64,000 bases of DNA from Pleurodeles waltl (lineage: Eukaryota > Chordata > Amphibia > Caudata > Salamandridae), in the NCBI RefSeq assembly GCF_031143425.1, contig NC_090437.1, positions 845,383,978 to 845,447,977 on the forward strand, in the 5' to 3' direction. Positions within the stretch are counted from its first letter, which is position 1, and each line of letters begins with the position of its first letter. Of the stretch, positions 12,093 to 23,949 are shown in pieces. The translations under genes were made by a program, and so were the position numbers. A model generated the notes under the pieces. That model saw nothing but the letters and a program-made list of their open reading frames with translations, was not told where the DNA came from and did no database searches.

Positions 12093-12668
12093 TTGAGAGA
12101 CTATGGCCTTGCACTCCCCAGGATCAAGCACAGGGCATGTTGCCCCCCCCTCGAGAGCCAGTGGGCAAGTCACCCACTTGAGACACTGTGGCCTTGCACT
12201 CCCCAGGACAGAGTAATGGGCATGTTGCCCCTCCAAGACAAGTGGTGTTGTACCATCTTCTGGCTGAGGTGCCCCCCCCTATTCCCCGTCCCCCTGAGGT
12301 GCCTGGCTATTTTTGACCTGATGCCCCTGCAGTGTCCTCTCCGTGTTGTTGCAGGAGTGAGGTGTGGCCTTGGACTATGTGATATGGCTCTGTGGCCCAT
12401 GGACATTGAGGACTGGGCAGTGTCCCTACATTTGTAAATATGTATATACTTGTTGATTTGGATGCACGTATTTATAGTATTTTATCTTATTACACTCACT
12501 TTAATCAATACATTTTGTCCTTGCATTATTCTTGAGGGGTACAGGGTGAATATGTAATGTTAGTGCATCTGCTTGTGTGTATGGTGTTGGGGTGGGGTGG
12601 GGGCGTTGCGTGTGTGTGTCACTCTTTTTTTCCTCCTCCTCCCCTGTTTGCTAGGCGGCAGTACTCAC

Positions 12669-12751
12669 TGTGTTTGTCTTCGCCGGCGTTGGTGTTCATA
12701 TTGGAGCAGAACGTACAAGAGCCTGGAGAACACATGAAACTTGGGCTCCAT
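12669..12751 (-). other. Conserved minus-strand exon-like segment at right end of Harbinger B
   Basis: On the minus strand an ATG at 12751, and a second in another frame at 12735, lead to a perfect GTGAGTAC splice donor beginning at 12668. The same ATG context, length and donor occur at equivalent places in copies C and D. Its position upstream of the transposase on the same strand suggests a 5' leader exon of the transposase transcript, spliced over the whole Myb2 gene. Neither reading frame is clearly coding in all copies, so it may be untranslated. Confidence 0.4.
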
Positions 12752-13081
12752 GGTGGCGTGGTTCTTCCTTGAGTCTCCAGTGGTGAGTCGTTTCCCTCTG
12801 TGCAGTGTTTCTACCAGATTTTTGATGTTGTTGGTACCACCCCAGAAAAGGTGGCAGATTGGTGTGTCATAATACAGTGGGTGGAATATTGTCTTCCTCC
12901 TGGCTGCAGGTGGTTACCACCATGGTACCTGTTGATTTCGCCGTGGAGGTCGGTGTGTTAAAGTGGCTGTCTGTCTGAGCAGTTTCCACGGTGGTCATAA
13001 TTTCATATTTATTACCGCTGGCCTGTTGGCGGTATTACTGCCACTTTATCACCAACCCCCAGGGTTGTAATGCAGGTCATA

Positions 13082-13679
13082 GTGTGCCACTATTTAGCAA
13101 TAGCAAATCACCCATACACCTAAAGCCAGCAAAACAAGACAAAACTGATGCTCTTCTTACATAGGTGTCCTAGCCACAAACTTAAATCTGCAGGCCACTC
13201 ACAAACTATTCATTATCCTCCACTTTCTTTCTCAACTGTCTCATTTACACACCTAATCTTGAAAACCACTAAAAACATTTTTTTTATGAATACATTGGGT
13301 GAGATTTTCATGTAAGTACCACATCATCCACATTTAGACCAAAGGGCTGATTTAGAGTTTGGCAGACGGGGTTTCTTCATCACAAATGTGAAGGATATCC
13401 CATCGGCTGTATAACAATTCCATTGGCAAGATGGTGTAATTTCAATGAAAACAAAAGTGATGATCGGCTCCTTACACTTTCTCTGCTTTGGTGCTTTTGG
13501 GGCTATCTCAGCCCCCCACGCACTGATCCAGATGGAAGTGGTATTGTTAAAAAGGGGAGAATCTCCCCTTTCCAGTGGTACCCTTCCCTAGTGGATCCCT
13601 GCTTGAGGATCTCTGCAGGAGAGGAACCCCTAAACAGGGATCCACTGCGCTAGACACCAGGGAGGGGTGCGGTCCCTTG
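13082..13679. other. Non-coding sequence
   Basis: No gene, terminal repeat or RNA is recognised between the Harbinger B target duplication and the repeat cluster at 13680. Confidence 0.4.
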
Positions 13680-14110
13680 GGCACAGGCTTTTGTTCCCCC
13701 TATACTTTTGGGCTACTATGCAGTCTTTCTCCCCCCCCCCGGGGCAGAAATTCCACCAGCACACAAGAAAATATTTTTTATAAGTACTGTATGGGTGGGG
13801 GCTGACCATGATGGCCCCACCCAAAACAAATGGGCACAGTAGTATGCCCCCACCAGAGGGCAGATCGGGCAATAGCCCCTGATCTGCCAACCGGGGGCAA
13901 GAAGACTACTGGCACCAGGGATTATTTATTTTCTTAGTGTAGGGGTGGGGGCTGCCCAGTATGGGCATTGCAATGACCAAACCCTAAAACAAAATTGGCA
14001 CAGTCTTTCTGGCCCCTTGAGGCAGAAGGTCTACTAGGCACCAGGGATAATTAGGGCTGGGGGCTGCCCAGAATGGGCATGGCAATGCTCCCACCCCCCA
14101 AAATGGGCAC
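13680..14110. repeat. Diverged tandem duplication with GGGTGGGGGCTG motifs
   Basis: Related blocks recur at about 13740, 13915 and 14040: a phrase ending CACCAGGGAT(A/T)AT, then a GGGTGGGGGCTGxCCA(T/G)xATGG phrase, then AxxATGGGCACAGT. Spacing is irregular. It looks like an old tandem duplication inside a dispersed repeat. No coding potential is evident. Confidence 0.5.
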
Positions 14111-14319
14111 AGTCTTCCTGCTCTGCCTGCTGACTAAAGCATCTTATCCCAATGGCAAGGAAAAGGAGATTTTACTCTTTTGGGTGTTGAATTCACATAT
14201 GGGCCAGTAGAACTGAACAATCTCCCAATAATATCCTAATTGCAATGGTAAGTGGCTGCACCTTTTGGCTTGGGTAGGCTGCTACCTGGTAAAACCTACC
14301 AGACCCAGTCTAGGTGTAG

Positions 14320-15060
14320 ATGTATAGGAAAGTCCACAGTGGTGTGCTTCAAATTCAACCCACCCCATTTTCTTACCCACAATGCTCTACAAACCTCCAA
14401 CTGTGCCTGAAGTCACACATTTCCCTACATTTCTATGATAGACTTTTTCAGAATCTGCAGGAAGTCATACCACCCAGAACTGCCCCACCTCTGTACATAA
14501 AGACTGCCCCACTTGTGTGGGTTTGCAGGGCATTGTGGGTAAGAAAATCTAATGGGATCCAGTTTTTGATGAAAACATGTGCTGCTTACATGGTCTGTTT
14601 TGGACCAGTTCCTGTCACAGGCACCAGGTCTACCCACACAAATGAGTTACCATTTTAATTGGGAGACTTTTGAGATGGCTGGAAGGAGGTTTGTGATTCC
14701 CCAAAGGTTCAAGAACTTGCCATCACAGAAAGGTGAGGAAAATGTATATTTTTTCTCACAGTTTCAGGGTTGCAAGGGATTCTGGGTAACAGAACCTGAT
14801 GAGAGCCACACAAGTTGCCCCATTGTGGATTCCCCTAAGTGTTTAGTTAATTTTTTTTTACAGGTTTGCTAGATTTTCCTAGGTTCCCGATGAGCTAGAG
14901 CCCAAAATCCACAGCTACGCACATTGCAAAAAAGTTTTTAGTGCTGTCCTGTGTCCACGTTGTGTTTTGGACAGTTTCCTGTTCGGGCACTAGGCCTCCT
15001 ACCCACACAATTAAGGTACGATTTTCATCAGGAGACTTAGGGGAATACAGATTAGTAGAA
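14320..15060. repeat. Old duplicated repeat block, two units of roughly 400 bp
   Basis: Two diverged units can be aligned by eye. Each has a Cys/Thr-poor stretch, then TTTTGGAC(C)AGTTxCTG, then CACTAGG/CACCAGG, then CTACCCACACAA, then an ATTTTxATxxGGAGACTT phrase, at about 14590-14680 and 14975-15045. The GGCATTGTGGGTAAGAAA and GGGATTCTGGGTAACAGA phrases also pair. No open reading frame of note crosses it. Confidence 0.45.
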
Positions 15061-16334
15061 CAAGTATTACCAATCGACTTTCTCTGCATTTGGGCATTCC
15101 AAATGTACAACAGTGTGTAAGAAAGAAGTCATTTTGAGAAATGTTGTCTAATTCACATGCTAGTATGGGTATCCGCTAATTCAGAGATGTGCAAATAACC
15201 ATTGATTCTAAAATCCACATCTGTGTCAATTTCAGAAATACATAGGTTTTCTTGATACCTATATTTCACTGTTTATATTTTACCAAATGAATTACTGTAT
15301 ACCTGGTACACAACGAAAAACCATTGCAAGGTGCAGCTATGTTATTGGCTCTTTGAACCTAGGGTTCCTGTTGAACCTACAAGCCCAATGCATCCCCACA
15401 ACCAGAAGGGTCCAGCACAAGTAACAATACAGTGCTTTTGAAAATCTGCAATAGTTAGTAGAGGTTACAGATGGAAACGCAGACACAAATGGCTGTCTTT
15501 TCAACTCAATTTTAGTATTTTTTTATTTCAACAGTTACTTTGTATAGGACATTCCTGAAAAATCTACACAAATGACCACTTGCCGAATTCAGAATAATGT
15601 CTAATTTTCAGAAATCAATAGATTTCCAGGATCCGCCTTTTGTTTTTTTCAGACCTATTTCTACCACTAACTGAAAGGAGTTTGAAAACTCAAAAATAGG
15701 AATGTGGGCTATGTTCTAGTAAAATACCAAAACTGTGTTGACAAATATTTTCAGATTCAAGTCTGCCTGTTCCAGAAAGCTGTGAATATGGTAATTCTAG
15801 CACTGCAAACCTTTTGTTGATTGTATTTGCAAGGAAAAAAACAGACACTTCCTTCTTCAGCACTTTTGTCCCATTTTGTACCCCAAACAAACAAACTTTA
15901 GCTGTATTTTGACTAATTTCTCAGTCCCCTCCAGAGGAATTCACACACCCTTCGTACCTTTGGAACCCCAGGATGTTAGTAAAAAAAAGGCACACAAATT
16001 TGGCATGGATAGCTTATGTGGACAAAACGTTATGGGGGGGGTCTAAGCATGAACTACCCCAAATAGCCAGAAAAGAGCCCAGCACTGGGGGGGAAGCCTA
16101 GAAGTGAAAGGTTTAAATGAATCATAAGGACTACTCAACATCTCACAAAATTGTAGTAAGAGCCAAAAATAGTATATAAGAAAATGAAAAAGTGAATAGA
16201 GACATAACATAATGTAAGGGGGAGAACAGAGAAAAGGGAAAAATGGTAAGGAAACTAAAGGAAAAGAAGAAAAGATGTAAAAAAGAGACAGTACATGTCA
16301 AAAAACGATGACTGAAAAGGCATACCTGAATAAT
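15061..16334. other. AT-rich sequence without recognised features
   Basis: No convincing gene, hairpin array or terminal repeat was found. The sequence resembles old intergenic repeats. Confidence 0.4.
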
Positions 16335-16450
16335 TGTGATAACCCTTTGGTAGCTTGGCCCCGAACAAGCAGGCTTAACTTAGGAGGCAATCTGTAAAGT
16401 ATTTGTGAAACACTTAAAACAATATTAGTGAAAACAACACAAAAATACTC
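16335..16450 (-). repeat. Short fragment of the 2359-4000 LTR family
   Basis: The phrases GGTAGCTTGGC, CAGGCTTAACTTA, GTAAAGTATTTGTG and ACACAAAAATACTCCA follow the same order as GGTAGCTTCAC, CTGGCTTATCTCA, ATAAAGTATTTGTG and CCACAAAAGTACTCCA at about 2470-2580 in the solo LTR. Only this part is recognisable, so it is a fragment. Confidence 0.6.
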
Positions 16451-17558
16451 CAGACCATAATATCTGCAAATGTAGTGCTTAAAGCACCAACTGGTTGCGC
16501 TAGACCGGGGTAAGTCCAAAGTTCAGGCTGACTGCATGGAGTGCTGGCCAGCTACAGGGACAAACCTTGTCCCACTGAAACAGTGGCATTTGTCGAGGGT
16601 TGCGTTGATGTCAGGGATCCAATGCAAGGGGTAGAGGGGACAATGCAAAGGTGATGTGTTGGTTCTTACCCACACAGTCAGAGATGTTATAGTTACATTA
16701 GGGGGCGAGTTGGAGTTTCTTGAAATAACTTTATCTATAACAGGTGAATTTCTATGGTTTTGTATGTTTAAAATGTAACTACAACATCCCTGCAACCTTT
16801 GTTTTTTAATTGAATTTCTATATTTTTTTTTTAATTCTCTTGCCTAACTATATTGTCCCTGTAACCTTGGTATTTTTTCTATGGTTCTATGGGTTTTTAA
16901 TGTAAAGTAATTTTCATTACTATATTTTAATCCAACCAATCCAAGCCAGGACCTGTGGTGAATCCCTATCCCCACCCAACCATGCGCTGAGCACAGCCTT
17001 CGGCCTTGTGCCTCAGGGGTTGGCCGCAGAGCCTGGCCTGCAGCCACCCTCACCAGGCTGATCTTGGTCCCAGGGACCCTATCCCCCGGGGTCTGTCCTC
17101 AATATTTACTTTGTTTGGGGAGGGGGCTGGGTGGCCTCCCCCTCCCCAGGGCAGATCTCGGGCCCGGCCATGTGACCTGGGCGTCCCCTAGGGCACCCAG
17201 TCACAATGTTGGGCACTACAGGGGGAGCCTCAAGGCCCCATGATCCCAGCTGGCTCCTTACCTCCTGTGGGAGCTGGCATTGCTGTCACATAGAGGGAGC
17301 TGCTAAAGCACTTTAACCAGGAAGTATTGCCAGCCATTTGGGGACTTGGCTTCAGCTGAGTCCCAAAAACACTGAAAAGTGGGCGGAGTATGAATACCTT
17401 AACCCACCGGGCTTGGTCCTGGTGCCCCCGTGGGGCACTGCCATGACAACAAAGTATATTTTTTTTAACTTTTTGCATCCGCTGATTTTTTTTTCTTTTT
17501 TTTTAGGTTGTTTCATTATCCCCCAGGTGTGCCTGGACCCGGGGTATTATGGCTATAA
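16451..17558. other. Non-coding sequence with a GC-rich patch
   Basis: No gene recognised. A GC-rich patch at about 16970-17200 sits between T-rich tracts. It has short open frames on both strands but no splice-flanked or family-like exon. Confidence 0.4.
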
Positions 17559-17930
17559 AAAAAAATGGAGAAGTGCACATGGGGCCCCCCTCTCAATGGG
17601 CTTATTTAAGTCCAAGAGACCACTACCTCCCCAGGGTTGAACATAACACTGCATGGGGGGGCCACATGGCCCCCCGAGGACCAGCACCTCCATGGGGCTA
17701 TACACATAAAAAATAGGGGGCCACGTGGACCCCCCGGTTCCCAGGGACCACCACCTCCCAAGGCAAATAGAACAGCAGTGTAGGGGGCTGCACGGGTCAC
17801 CCACACCTCAGGGACCACCACCTCCCCAGAGCCTTTCAAATTTTTAGGGAAGGGAGGGAGACTGCACGGCCCCCCCCTCTGGGCCATATACAGCCTCAAG
17901 GACCACCAGCTCCCAAAGGCTGCCCCTTGC
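17559..17930. repeat. Irregular GC-rich minisatellite
   Basis: The phrase GGACCACCACCTCCC recurs with small changes at about 17618, 17672, 17744, 17812 and 17899. GGGGGxxxCAxGGxCC blocks lie between. Spacing varies from about 55 to 90 bp. Confidence 0.6.
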
Positions 17931-18665
17931 AGACTCCCCTCCCTGAGGTCTCTATTGCCATGGGGGACAGACCCCCCCAGGACCGGCTCTTGCTATCTCC
18001 TGAGGTGCCCACTCTCAGGAGATAGCTGTTTACTTCTGCTTGGTGGGAACTATGACAGGTGTTTGCGTCCTTGCTTTTTTCAAGCGCAATATCTCCTGTA
18101 GTGACTGTCATGAGTGGTTTCTTTCTTATCATCTGTTGCTGAGACCACAGATTCTGTAATGCCTCTGAAAAACTGCAAGTATGCAAAATGGCATAGAAGC
18201 CCTGTCGTAGTGGCCCCTCCCCATACACATTAGTGATATGCAACATTTTACCCCACATTTTCCCCAGAAGATGGACAGCTTCCTAAAAGCCTACCCAAGC
18301 CAAGCACTGTGGCTGAACAAAGCCACCCAACGCCAAAGGCCATGCTTGGCACAGTGTTGGGTCATTATAGCGCACCTATAATGGGAGTTTCAGAGTAGCC
18401 AGGGTTCCTGAAATTCGCCATTCGCCCCGAAGTAGAGTTTTTTTTTAATTTGCTTGCATGAAATTTGTTTGTGGTAATCGCTCAGGCCACAATATTCTCA
18501 GGTTATTAGCGAGTGCATGCGAAACTTCACCCTTGCTTGCATGGCTTCTGGCTGCAACCGAGCCAATACAGTGTGCATGCAAATGCACCTTGAGTAGATG
18601 TTCTACTTGAGAAACAGCTAAATCTACTCAAAAAGAGGCCTTTTTTATGTGTGTCCATTGGCTTG
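17931..18665. other. Non-coding sequence
   Basis: No gene recognised. A short CTATCTCCTGAG / CTCAGGAGATAG inverted repeat lies at 17993-18024 with a spacer of about 10 bp. Confidence 0.45.
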
Positions 18666-19303
18666 CATGTGTGCTTTGTTCTCCATGCCTCCTTGCCCTC
18701 TCCTGTTATTTGACCATGTGGCTGAGGCAATTTTTGGCATGGCATCCAGCCAGTGTGTTTTTGTCATAAGCTTCCATGTGCTCTTTGTTCCCCATTCCTC
18801 CTTGCTCGCTGTTGTTGTTTGACCATGTGGCTGGTGGCCATTTTGTGCATCCAGCCAGGGTGCCTTTGCCATAGACTTGCATGTGTTCTTTGTTCTCCAT
18901 GCCTTCTTGCTCTCTATTGTTGTTTGACCCTGTGGGTGGTGGCCATTTTGTGTACCCAGCCAGTCTGCCTTTACCATATGCTTGCATGTGTTCTTTATTC
19001 TCCATGCCTCATCTCCTTGCTCGCTGTTGTTGTTTGACCATGTGCCTTGTAGCCATTTGTGCATCCAGCAAGTATGTCTTTGCCATATGCTTGCATCTGT
19101 TCTTTGTTCCCTATGGCTCCTTGCTCTCTGTTGTTGTTTGACCATGTGGCTGGTGGCCATGTTGTGCATCCAGCCAGTGTGCCTTTGCCATAGGCTTGCA
19201 TGTGTTCTTTGTTCTCCATGCCTCCTTGCTCGCTGTTGCTCTTTGACCATGTGGCTGGTGGCCTTTTTTTGCATCCAGCCAGTGTATGTTTGCTACAGGT
19301 TTG
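18666..19303. repeat. Six-unit minisatellite of ~105 bp
   Basis: Units start at about 18666, 18775, 18880, 18985, 19094 and 19199, each with CATGTGTTCTTTGTTCTCCA or a close variant. Each continues through TTGTTTGACCATGTGGCTGG and CATCCAGCCAGTGTG. Unit lengths are 109, 105, 105, 109, 105 and about 105 bp. Because 105 is divisible by three, the minus strand stays open for 209 codons and the plus strand for long stretches. I treat these as consequences of the repeat, not as genes. Confidence 0.9.
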
Positions 19304-20454
19304 CATGGATAGATGTCATATCAGTTTAATAGTATGCTTGAGGATCATTGGAGTATATGTATACTATGAAAATGTTTTTAATGAACAACGCTTATATATG
19401 TATTCTCATTTTAATTGTTTTATTTTTATTTTACTTTTTCAAATGTTTATTTTAGATTTAAAATTTCTTTTAATTTACATTTCTTCATTTCTTTATTTTT
19501 TAAAATGTATTTATTTTTCGTATTTTGCATTGGGTATAATTCCATTTCCTCCTGGACACCCTGCCTGCTGTGCACTGCAGACACATTCAGCATAATTAAT
19601 TTTTTAATGATTATTCCATTCCACTTTGACCACATTGCCTGCACACTAACCTTCATTTTTTTAAATATTATTTTATTTACAATGCACTTTACTGCATGGC
19701 ACAGGTGTTTCCTTTGCAATAGAAGGACATAAAGCAAAGAGCTATAACTGTATGTTGTGTGCTATGTTATCCTGATTGGGAATTACATTTTCGAGGTAGG
19801 TGGGGGAGTTCCCGCCTTTTACCAGGATGATGGATGGACGACTAAGTATTTTTTACCCATGATTCTAATTATGTATTGTATGTCCAGATGTGTGTGTATA
19901 GTCATGTGTGTGTGTGTATAAATATATATATATATGTGTATGTATGTGTATATGTTGTTTCTGTGCCTGGCATGTTTCTATGAATTTCTGCTCTCTTTTT
20001 ATCACACTTATCTACTCATCACTCTTATGTCATGTCTCTATCAAACTATCCTCCATTCTCACTCGGACTCATCCCAAATCCCTTCGACCACTTTCATCTC
20101 CTAAATATCTCTGCCTAAGCTCATCCCTCCACCCCCACATCTAACTCACCAAACCTCACTCTACCTCTGTGACCTCCCACACAACCCTACTAAATTCTCC
20201 TGCATTCATCTCACCCTGCTACTATGCTCTCCCTAACCCTTCCACATCCTCTTTCCCGTCCGCCCCCCTTTTATTCATCTCAAGCCTTTGGATTGAGTAA
20301 ATGAAGGATAAACTCCCAATTAACACTTCTGGATTTCTTTCCTCCTCCACCCCTCCATTACTCCAGTCAATCTAACTAACAAACTCTCATATCCGCAACT
20401 CAAATTAACTCATAATAATACTAAAACTGTACTCCTTATTAAATTATACTAATC
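19304..20454. other. AT-rich then pyrimidine-rich sequence with a TG/TA microsatellite
   Basis: About 19304-19890 is strongly T-rich. A TG/TA simple repeat runs from about 19893 to 19955. From about 19980 to 20454 the plus strand is C/T-rich and probably belongs to the non-LTR element whose 3' tail follows. No gene is supported. Confidence 0.5.
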
Positions 20455-20580
20455 CATCACTAATTCTTGTTGGGTACCGGAGTAGCGTGCTACTCATCGA
20501 AAAGCGCTTCGACGCCTCGTCAGGGGTAGTAAGCGCTATATAAATACGATTACAATTACAATTACAATTACAATTACATT
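20455..20580 (+). repeat. L2-like LINE or SINE 3' tail with (ATTACA)n
   Basis: A segment containing AGCGCTTCGACGCC and GTAAGCGCTATATAAAT runs directly into repeated ATTACA at about 20548-20578. The GAGTAGCGxGCTA and GCGCTATATA phrases resemble the 3' end of the LINE at 26840-26880. Short tandem tails are typical of L2/CR1-group elements. It is 5'-truncated or represents a SINE sharing the tail. Confidence 0.6.
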
Positions 20581-20689
20581 TTATGATATGGTGGTGTGGT
20601 TTGACTTTAAAGTGGTTGATTTATTATTACCTAAGTAACCAACCACACTAATTTTGCCTTTCTCTGTACTAATTCAAACTGCAACAATG

Positions 20690-22064
20690 TCACGTTCACA
20701 AAAAAAGTTCTTGCTTGTTTGCTTTTAAGTGCACAACAGAAGAGTAGACATCACCTTCAGTACTTGCATACAGAGGGCATGTACGGTGACGTCAGTTCTC
20801 CCAGCTTGTGCAGCTTATTGCCATTGCCAACTGGGAGCTTTAAGATGGCCCCAAAGAGAGTTGCTCGCACAAAAGTGGTCAGTGAGAAGAAGAAGCTTTC
20901 CATTAGTGGCATGTCGACCCCAACCTTTTTTGGCAGATGTGTGTCTGTCACACCAGTTTCTGGGGAGGACCCTGAGAGCAGCACTCTCACATGAACAGCA
21001 CCACCCTAACCTAAGCCCAAGACCACTTTATCAGTAAGGCAGCGATTGCAATCATGGCGATGCCAACAAAAAGTGACCCTTAATTTGATTTGTCCCTTTC
21101 GCAAAATAGCACCCAATCGCTTCACGAAACAGAGCAGAGTGGACAGGAGTCACAGACAGCAACAGTAGATCTTCCTGAATTTGGAGAAGAACAGGAGTTC
21201 AAGCTTCCTGCCAAGCAAAAACCACCTCTTTTAGAACCATTGTCTCCCAGATCTCCATCAACGACAAGGAAGGGTATTACTCTGCCATCTTCTCCAAAGC
21301 ACCATTTCTGATGATGATGATAGGGACATGGAGTGGACCCCAGAAGAGTGCAGGAGATGCCAGGAGAGGCAAGGGAAAAGAAATGTTCCAGAAAGTGGAA
21401 AGGGATTAAGAGGAGGATAACAGAGATGAGCCAGTCATTGTGGAATCTGGCACAGAGGGGTCTGACATTCTGTCCCACTCAACAGTTCTAGGGTGTCACC
21501 TTCACCTTCCAGACAGGGTAGTTTTGACTCATCACAGCAGCCAACACCAGCAACAAGAACACTGGCAACAACAGCAATAGAAGAATTGGATCCAGCCTCT
21601 GCATTGGCTTGGTTTCAAGTGGCAGGTCTTAAATCCAGTGCAGAGGCAAAGGCAAAAGAGTTTGAGCAAGTGGCAGCACAAATTACCATTCAGAGGATTT
21701 TCTAAGAGTATCTAGATGACTCCAAAGAAGTGCATGTGGATCAAAATCCACTGGTGTATTGGTATGTGGGTATCCGCAAATGGCCAGAGCTCAGCAGGCT
21801 GACAATAAATAATCTGGCTTGTCCTGTAGCCAGTGTGTCTGCTGAGCATGTGTTCAGTGCAACTGGGGCAGTTGTTACTTTTAGAAGGACCAGTCTCTTG
21901 CCTCAAAACATGGAGAGATTGACCATGATCAAAACAAATGGACATTTCATGATAGTTACCGAAACAGCACATGGGGAGGATGACTGGTCAGAATCAAGTG
22001 TGTTAGATGACCAACGTCTGGGTGAACCAACTGAGTTTGAAGACAAACGCTACTTCCTGGACTG
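20690..22064 (+). pseudogene. hAT transposase relic (ZBED-like), core deleted
   Basis: The right half, at about 21700-22064, reads as a hAT C-terminal dimerisation domain. NPLVYWYVGIRKWPELSRL is followed by NLACPVASVSAEHVFSATG and by RRTSLLPQNMERLTMIK, the usual order of conserved Trp, Ala-Ser-x-x-Ser-Glu-x-x-Phe-Ser and Leu-x-Pro-x-x-x-x blocks. The left half at 20845-21710 is a Lys- and Ser/Pro-rich N-terminal region with several frames (for example MAPKRVARTKVVSEKKK from 20845). The RNase H-like catalytic core between them, normally several hundred residues, is missing. A frame interruption lies at 21703-21705, just before the dimerisation domain. Terminal inverted repeats could not be paired. 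A dead, internally deleted copy is most likely; a domesticated gene is unlikely given the stops. Confidence 0.7.
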
Positions 22065-22985
22065 AGTATGCCAGTGCCACCATAGACCTTTTTAATTATT
22101 TCTCATTGAGCTTCTTTTTTTGTCAAAAAAAAGTAGCTAGTGGAACATTATATTTGAGTCAGTTTTATGCTGCCCCACCATTTTTTTGTCACACGTATGG
22201 CTGGATTGGAGTTGGACCAGTGTGCAGTGAAGAAGCCTCCACATTCCCTTCAGGACACTGGAGACAATGCCTGCCTTCTTGCATGCCATTGCCTATCCTT
22301 TTTTTGCAACATCTAGCAGGGCCACCCCAGAAGGTCATTGATTTAAAAGACTGTCAGTGCCAATGCCAAATTTCAATGTGTTGGTATCAGCAAAGAGGAA
22401 ACACAATTTTGTATTTACCACTGTGCTTGGATTAGAAAAGGTAACTACTAACTATTGCACCAGTGAGTGATGATATATTATTGAGTGCTTGTGAGTGATG
22501 ATTGATGATGAATGTGGTACAGATAGTGAGGTAGGGTGTTTAACAAATTTGTAAACTTGATTTCGATGATTTGCAATGTTTGGGGGCTGATGGATGACAA
22601 TTTGTCCTGAAAGTGATAGGTCTTTCTAGCTCAGCAACGTTTACCTGCAGGGTCCACTCCTTTTTTTGGTTCTTCAGAGACCAGACCAGTCAGTTTAGTT
22701 AACAGACATAAATCTACACAAAGTACTCCAATTCTGTTGCATTGGGAGTGGGATGCAGTTACTCAGAATCAGGAGGAGGAGGATAGAAGGACTCAGTTTG
22801 GGACTACCTCAACAGCTAGAAGAAGAACGTTATTGACTTAAAAGAGAAACCATGATTTAGATGAAGACTCTGAAACCTAGTATTCGCTCAGCTCTGTGGA
22901 TTGTGGATTGGGGAGAGGTGTGTTTATCTGGGAAATGCTGCTGAGTGTGTGTTTGCAGGCAGGCCGCTCCCCGCTCCGCAGCCCA
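22065..22985. other. Sequence between the hAT relic and the LINE
   Basis: It contains TGATGA-rich sequence at about 22460-22520 that may be part of the hAT 3' region. No further gene is recognised. Confidence 0.4.
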
Positions 22986-22989
22986 CCGC

Positions 22990-23550
22990 CACCACCTCAC
23001 TGTTCCGCTCCCTTTGTCTCTCCTTGCTCTGTTCCGCTCCCTTTGTCTCTCCTTGCTCCGTTTCCAGCTTCACCTGCCGCTGCGTCCCCTGCAGACCTTC
23101 CTGCCTCCACCTCACCGTTCCACTCCCTTTGTCTCTCCTTGCTCTGTTTCCAGCTTCACCCAGCTGCTGCATCTCCTGTGGCCCCTCCACCTCACCGTTC
23201 TGCTCCCTTTGTCTCTCCATGCTCCGTTCCGCTCCCTTTGTCTCTCCTTGCTCTGTTTCCAGCTTCACCCAGCCACTGCGTCCCCTGCAGCCCCTCCACC
23301 CTCCACCTCACCGTTCTGCTCCCTTTGTCTCTCCTTGCTCTGTTCCGCTCCCTTTGTCTCTTCTTGTTCCATTTCTAGCTTCACCCAGCCGCTGCGTCCC
23401 CTGTGGCTCCTCCCGCCTCCCCCCTCCACCTCACCGTTCCGCTCCCTTTGTCTCTCCTGCTCCGTTCGCTCCCTTTGTCTCTCCTTGCTCCGTTTCCAGC
23501 TGCACCCAGACCCTGCGTCCCCTGCGGCCCCTCCCACCTCCCCCTCCTCC
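22990..23550 (+). repeat. Tandem CT-rich repeats in the LINE 5' region
   Basis: The phrase GCTCCCTTTGTCTCTCCTTG or a close variant occurs about nine times. It alternates with TTTCCAGCTTCACCCAGCCG and CGTCCCCTGC blocks at intervals of roughly 30 and 80 bp. Long open frames on both strands here are products of the repeat. By analogy with LINE 5' monomers it may be promoter sequence, which is inference. Confidence 0.7.
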
Positions 23551-23949
23551 TCTCCTCCATTTCTTTCTTTTTCCTGCCGCTGCCATCCACTACGGCCCAC
23601 CCCCAAGCCTTCCCATTCATCCAGCCCTCCCTCCTCCCAGCTACCACTCCCTCCCTACCCCCATTTATGGAAGCCGCGCAGCAGACGCGCCGCTGGGCTG
23701 CCGAAGGTGCGCCAAAGGCAAGCCCGTCTGCGCCCGTCCGCGCCAAGACCGTGCCCAGCGCCAGTCCCCCTGGCCCTCGCAGACAAGCCTACTCCCCCCT
23801 CATCCTCCACTCACTCAACCCAGGCCCTCACCCCACCTGCACCCTTTCCAGCCCCACACACACTCATGGCCTCTTCACTTGCCACACCTGTCATTTTTCC
23901 TGCTCCTCCTCCCTCACACCACACACCAACCACAGCGACCCCCCAACTA

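Larger units (their letters stand above)
5367..13078 (+). mobile_element. Harbinger copy B (three-gene element, 7712 bp)
   Basis: The left end GGCCCTCATTATGACATTGG and the right end (reverse complement GACCTGCATTACAACCC) are diverged inverted repeats. Both are followed by GGCGGT/ACCGCC palindromes. The 3-bp target duplication ATA lies at 5364-5366 and 13079-13081, the size used by PIF/Harbinger elements. Gene order is Myb1 (+), transposase (-), Myb2 (+). Relative to copy D it lacks about 680 bp covering Myb2 exon 1 and most of exon 2. All three genes are damaged, so the copy is not autonomous. Confidence 0.9.

Noticed and set aside
18645..19274. A 209-codon minus-strand open frame as a gene.
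   Set aside because: It coincides exactly with a minisatellite of 105-bp units, so the open frame follows from the repeat period.
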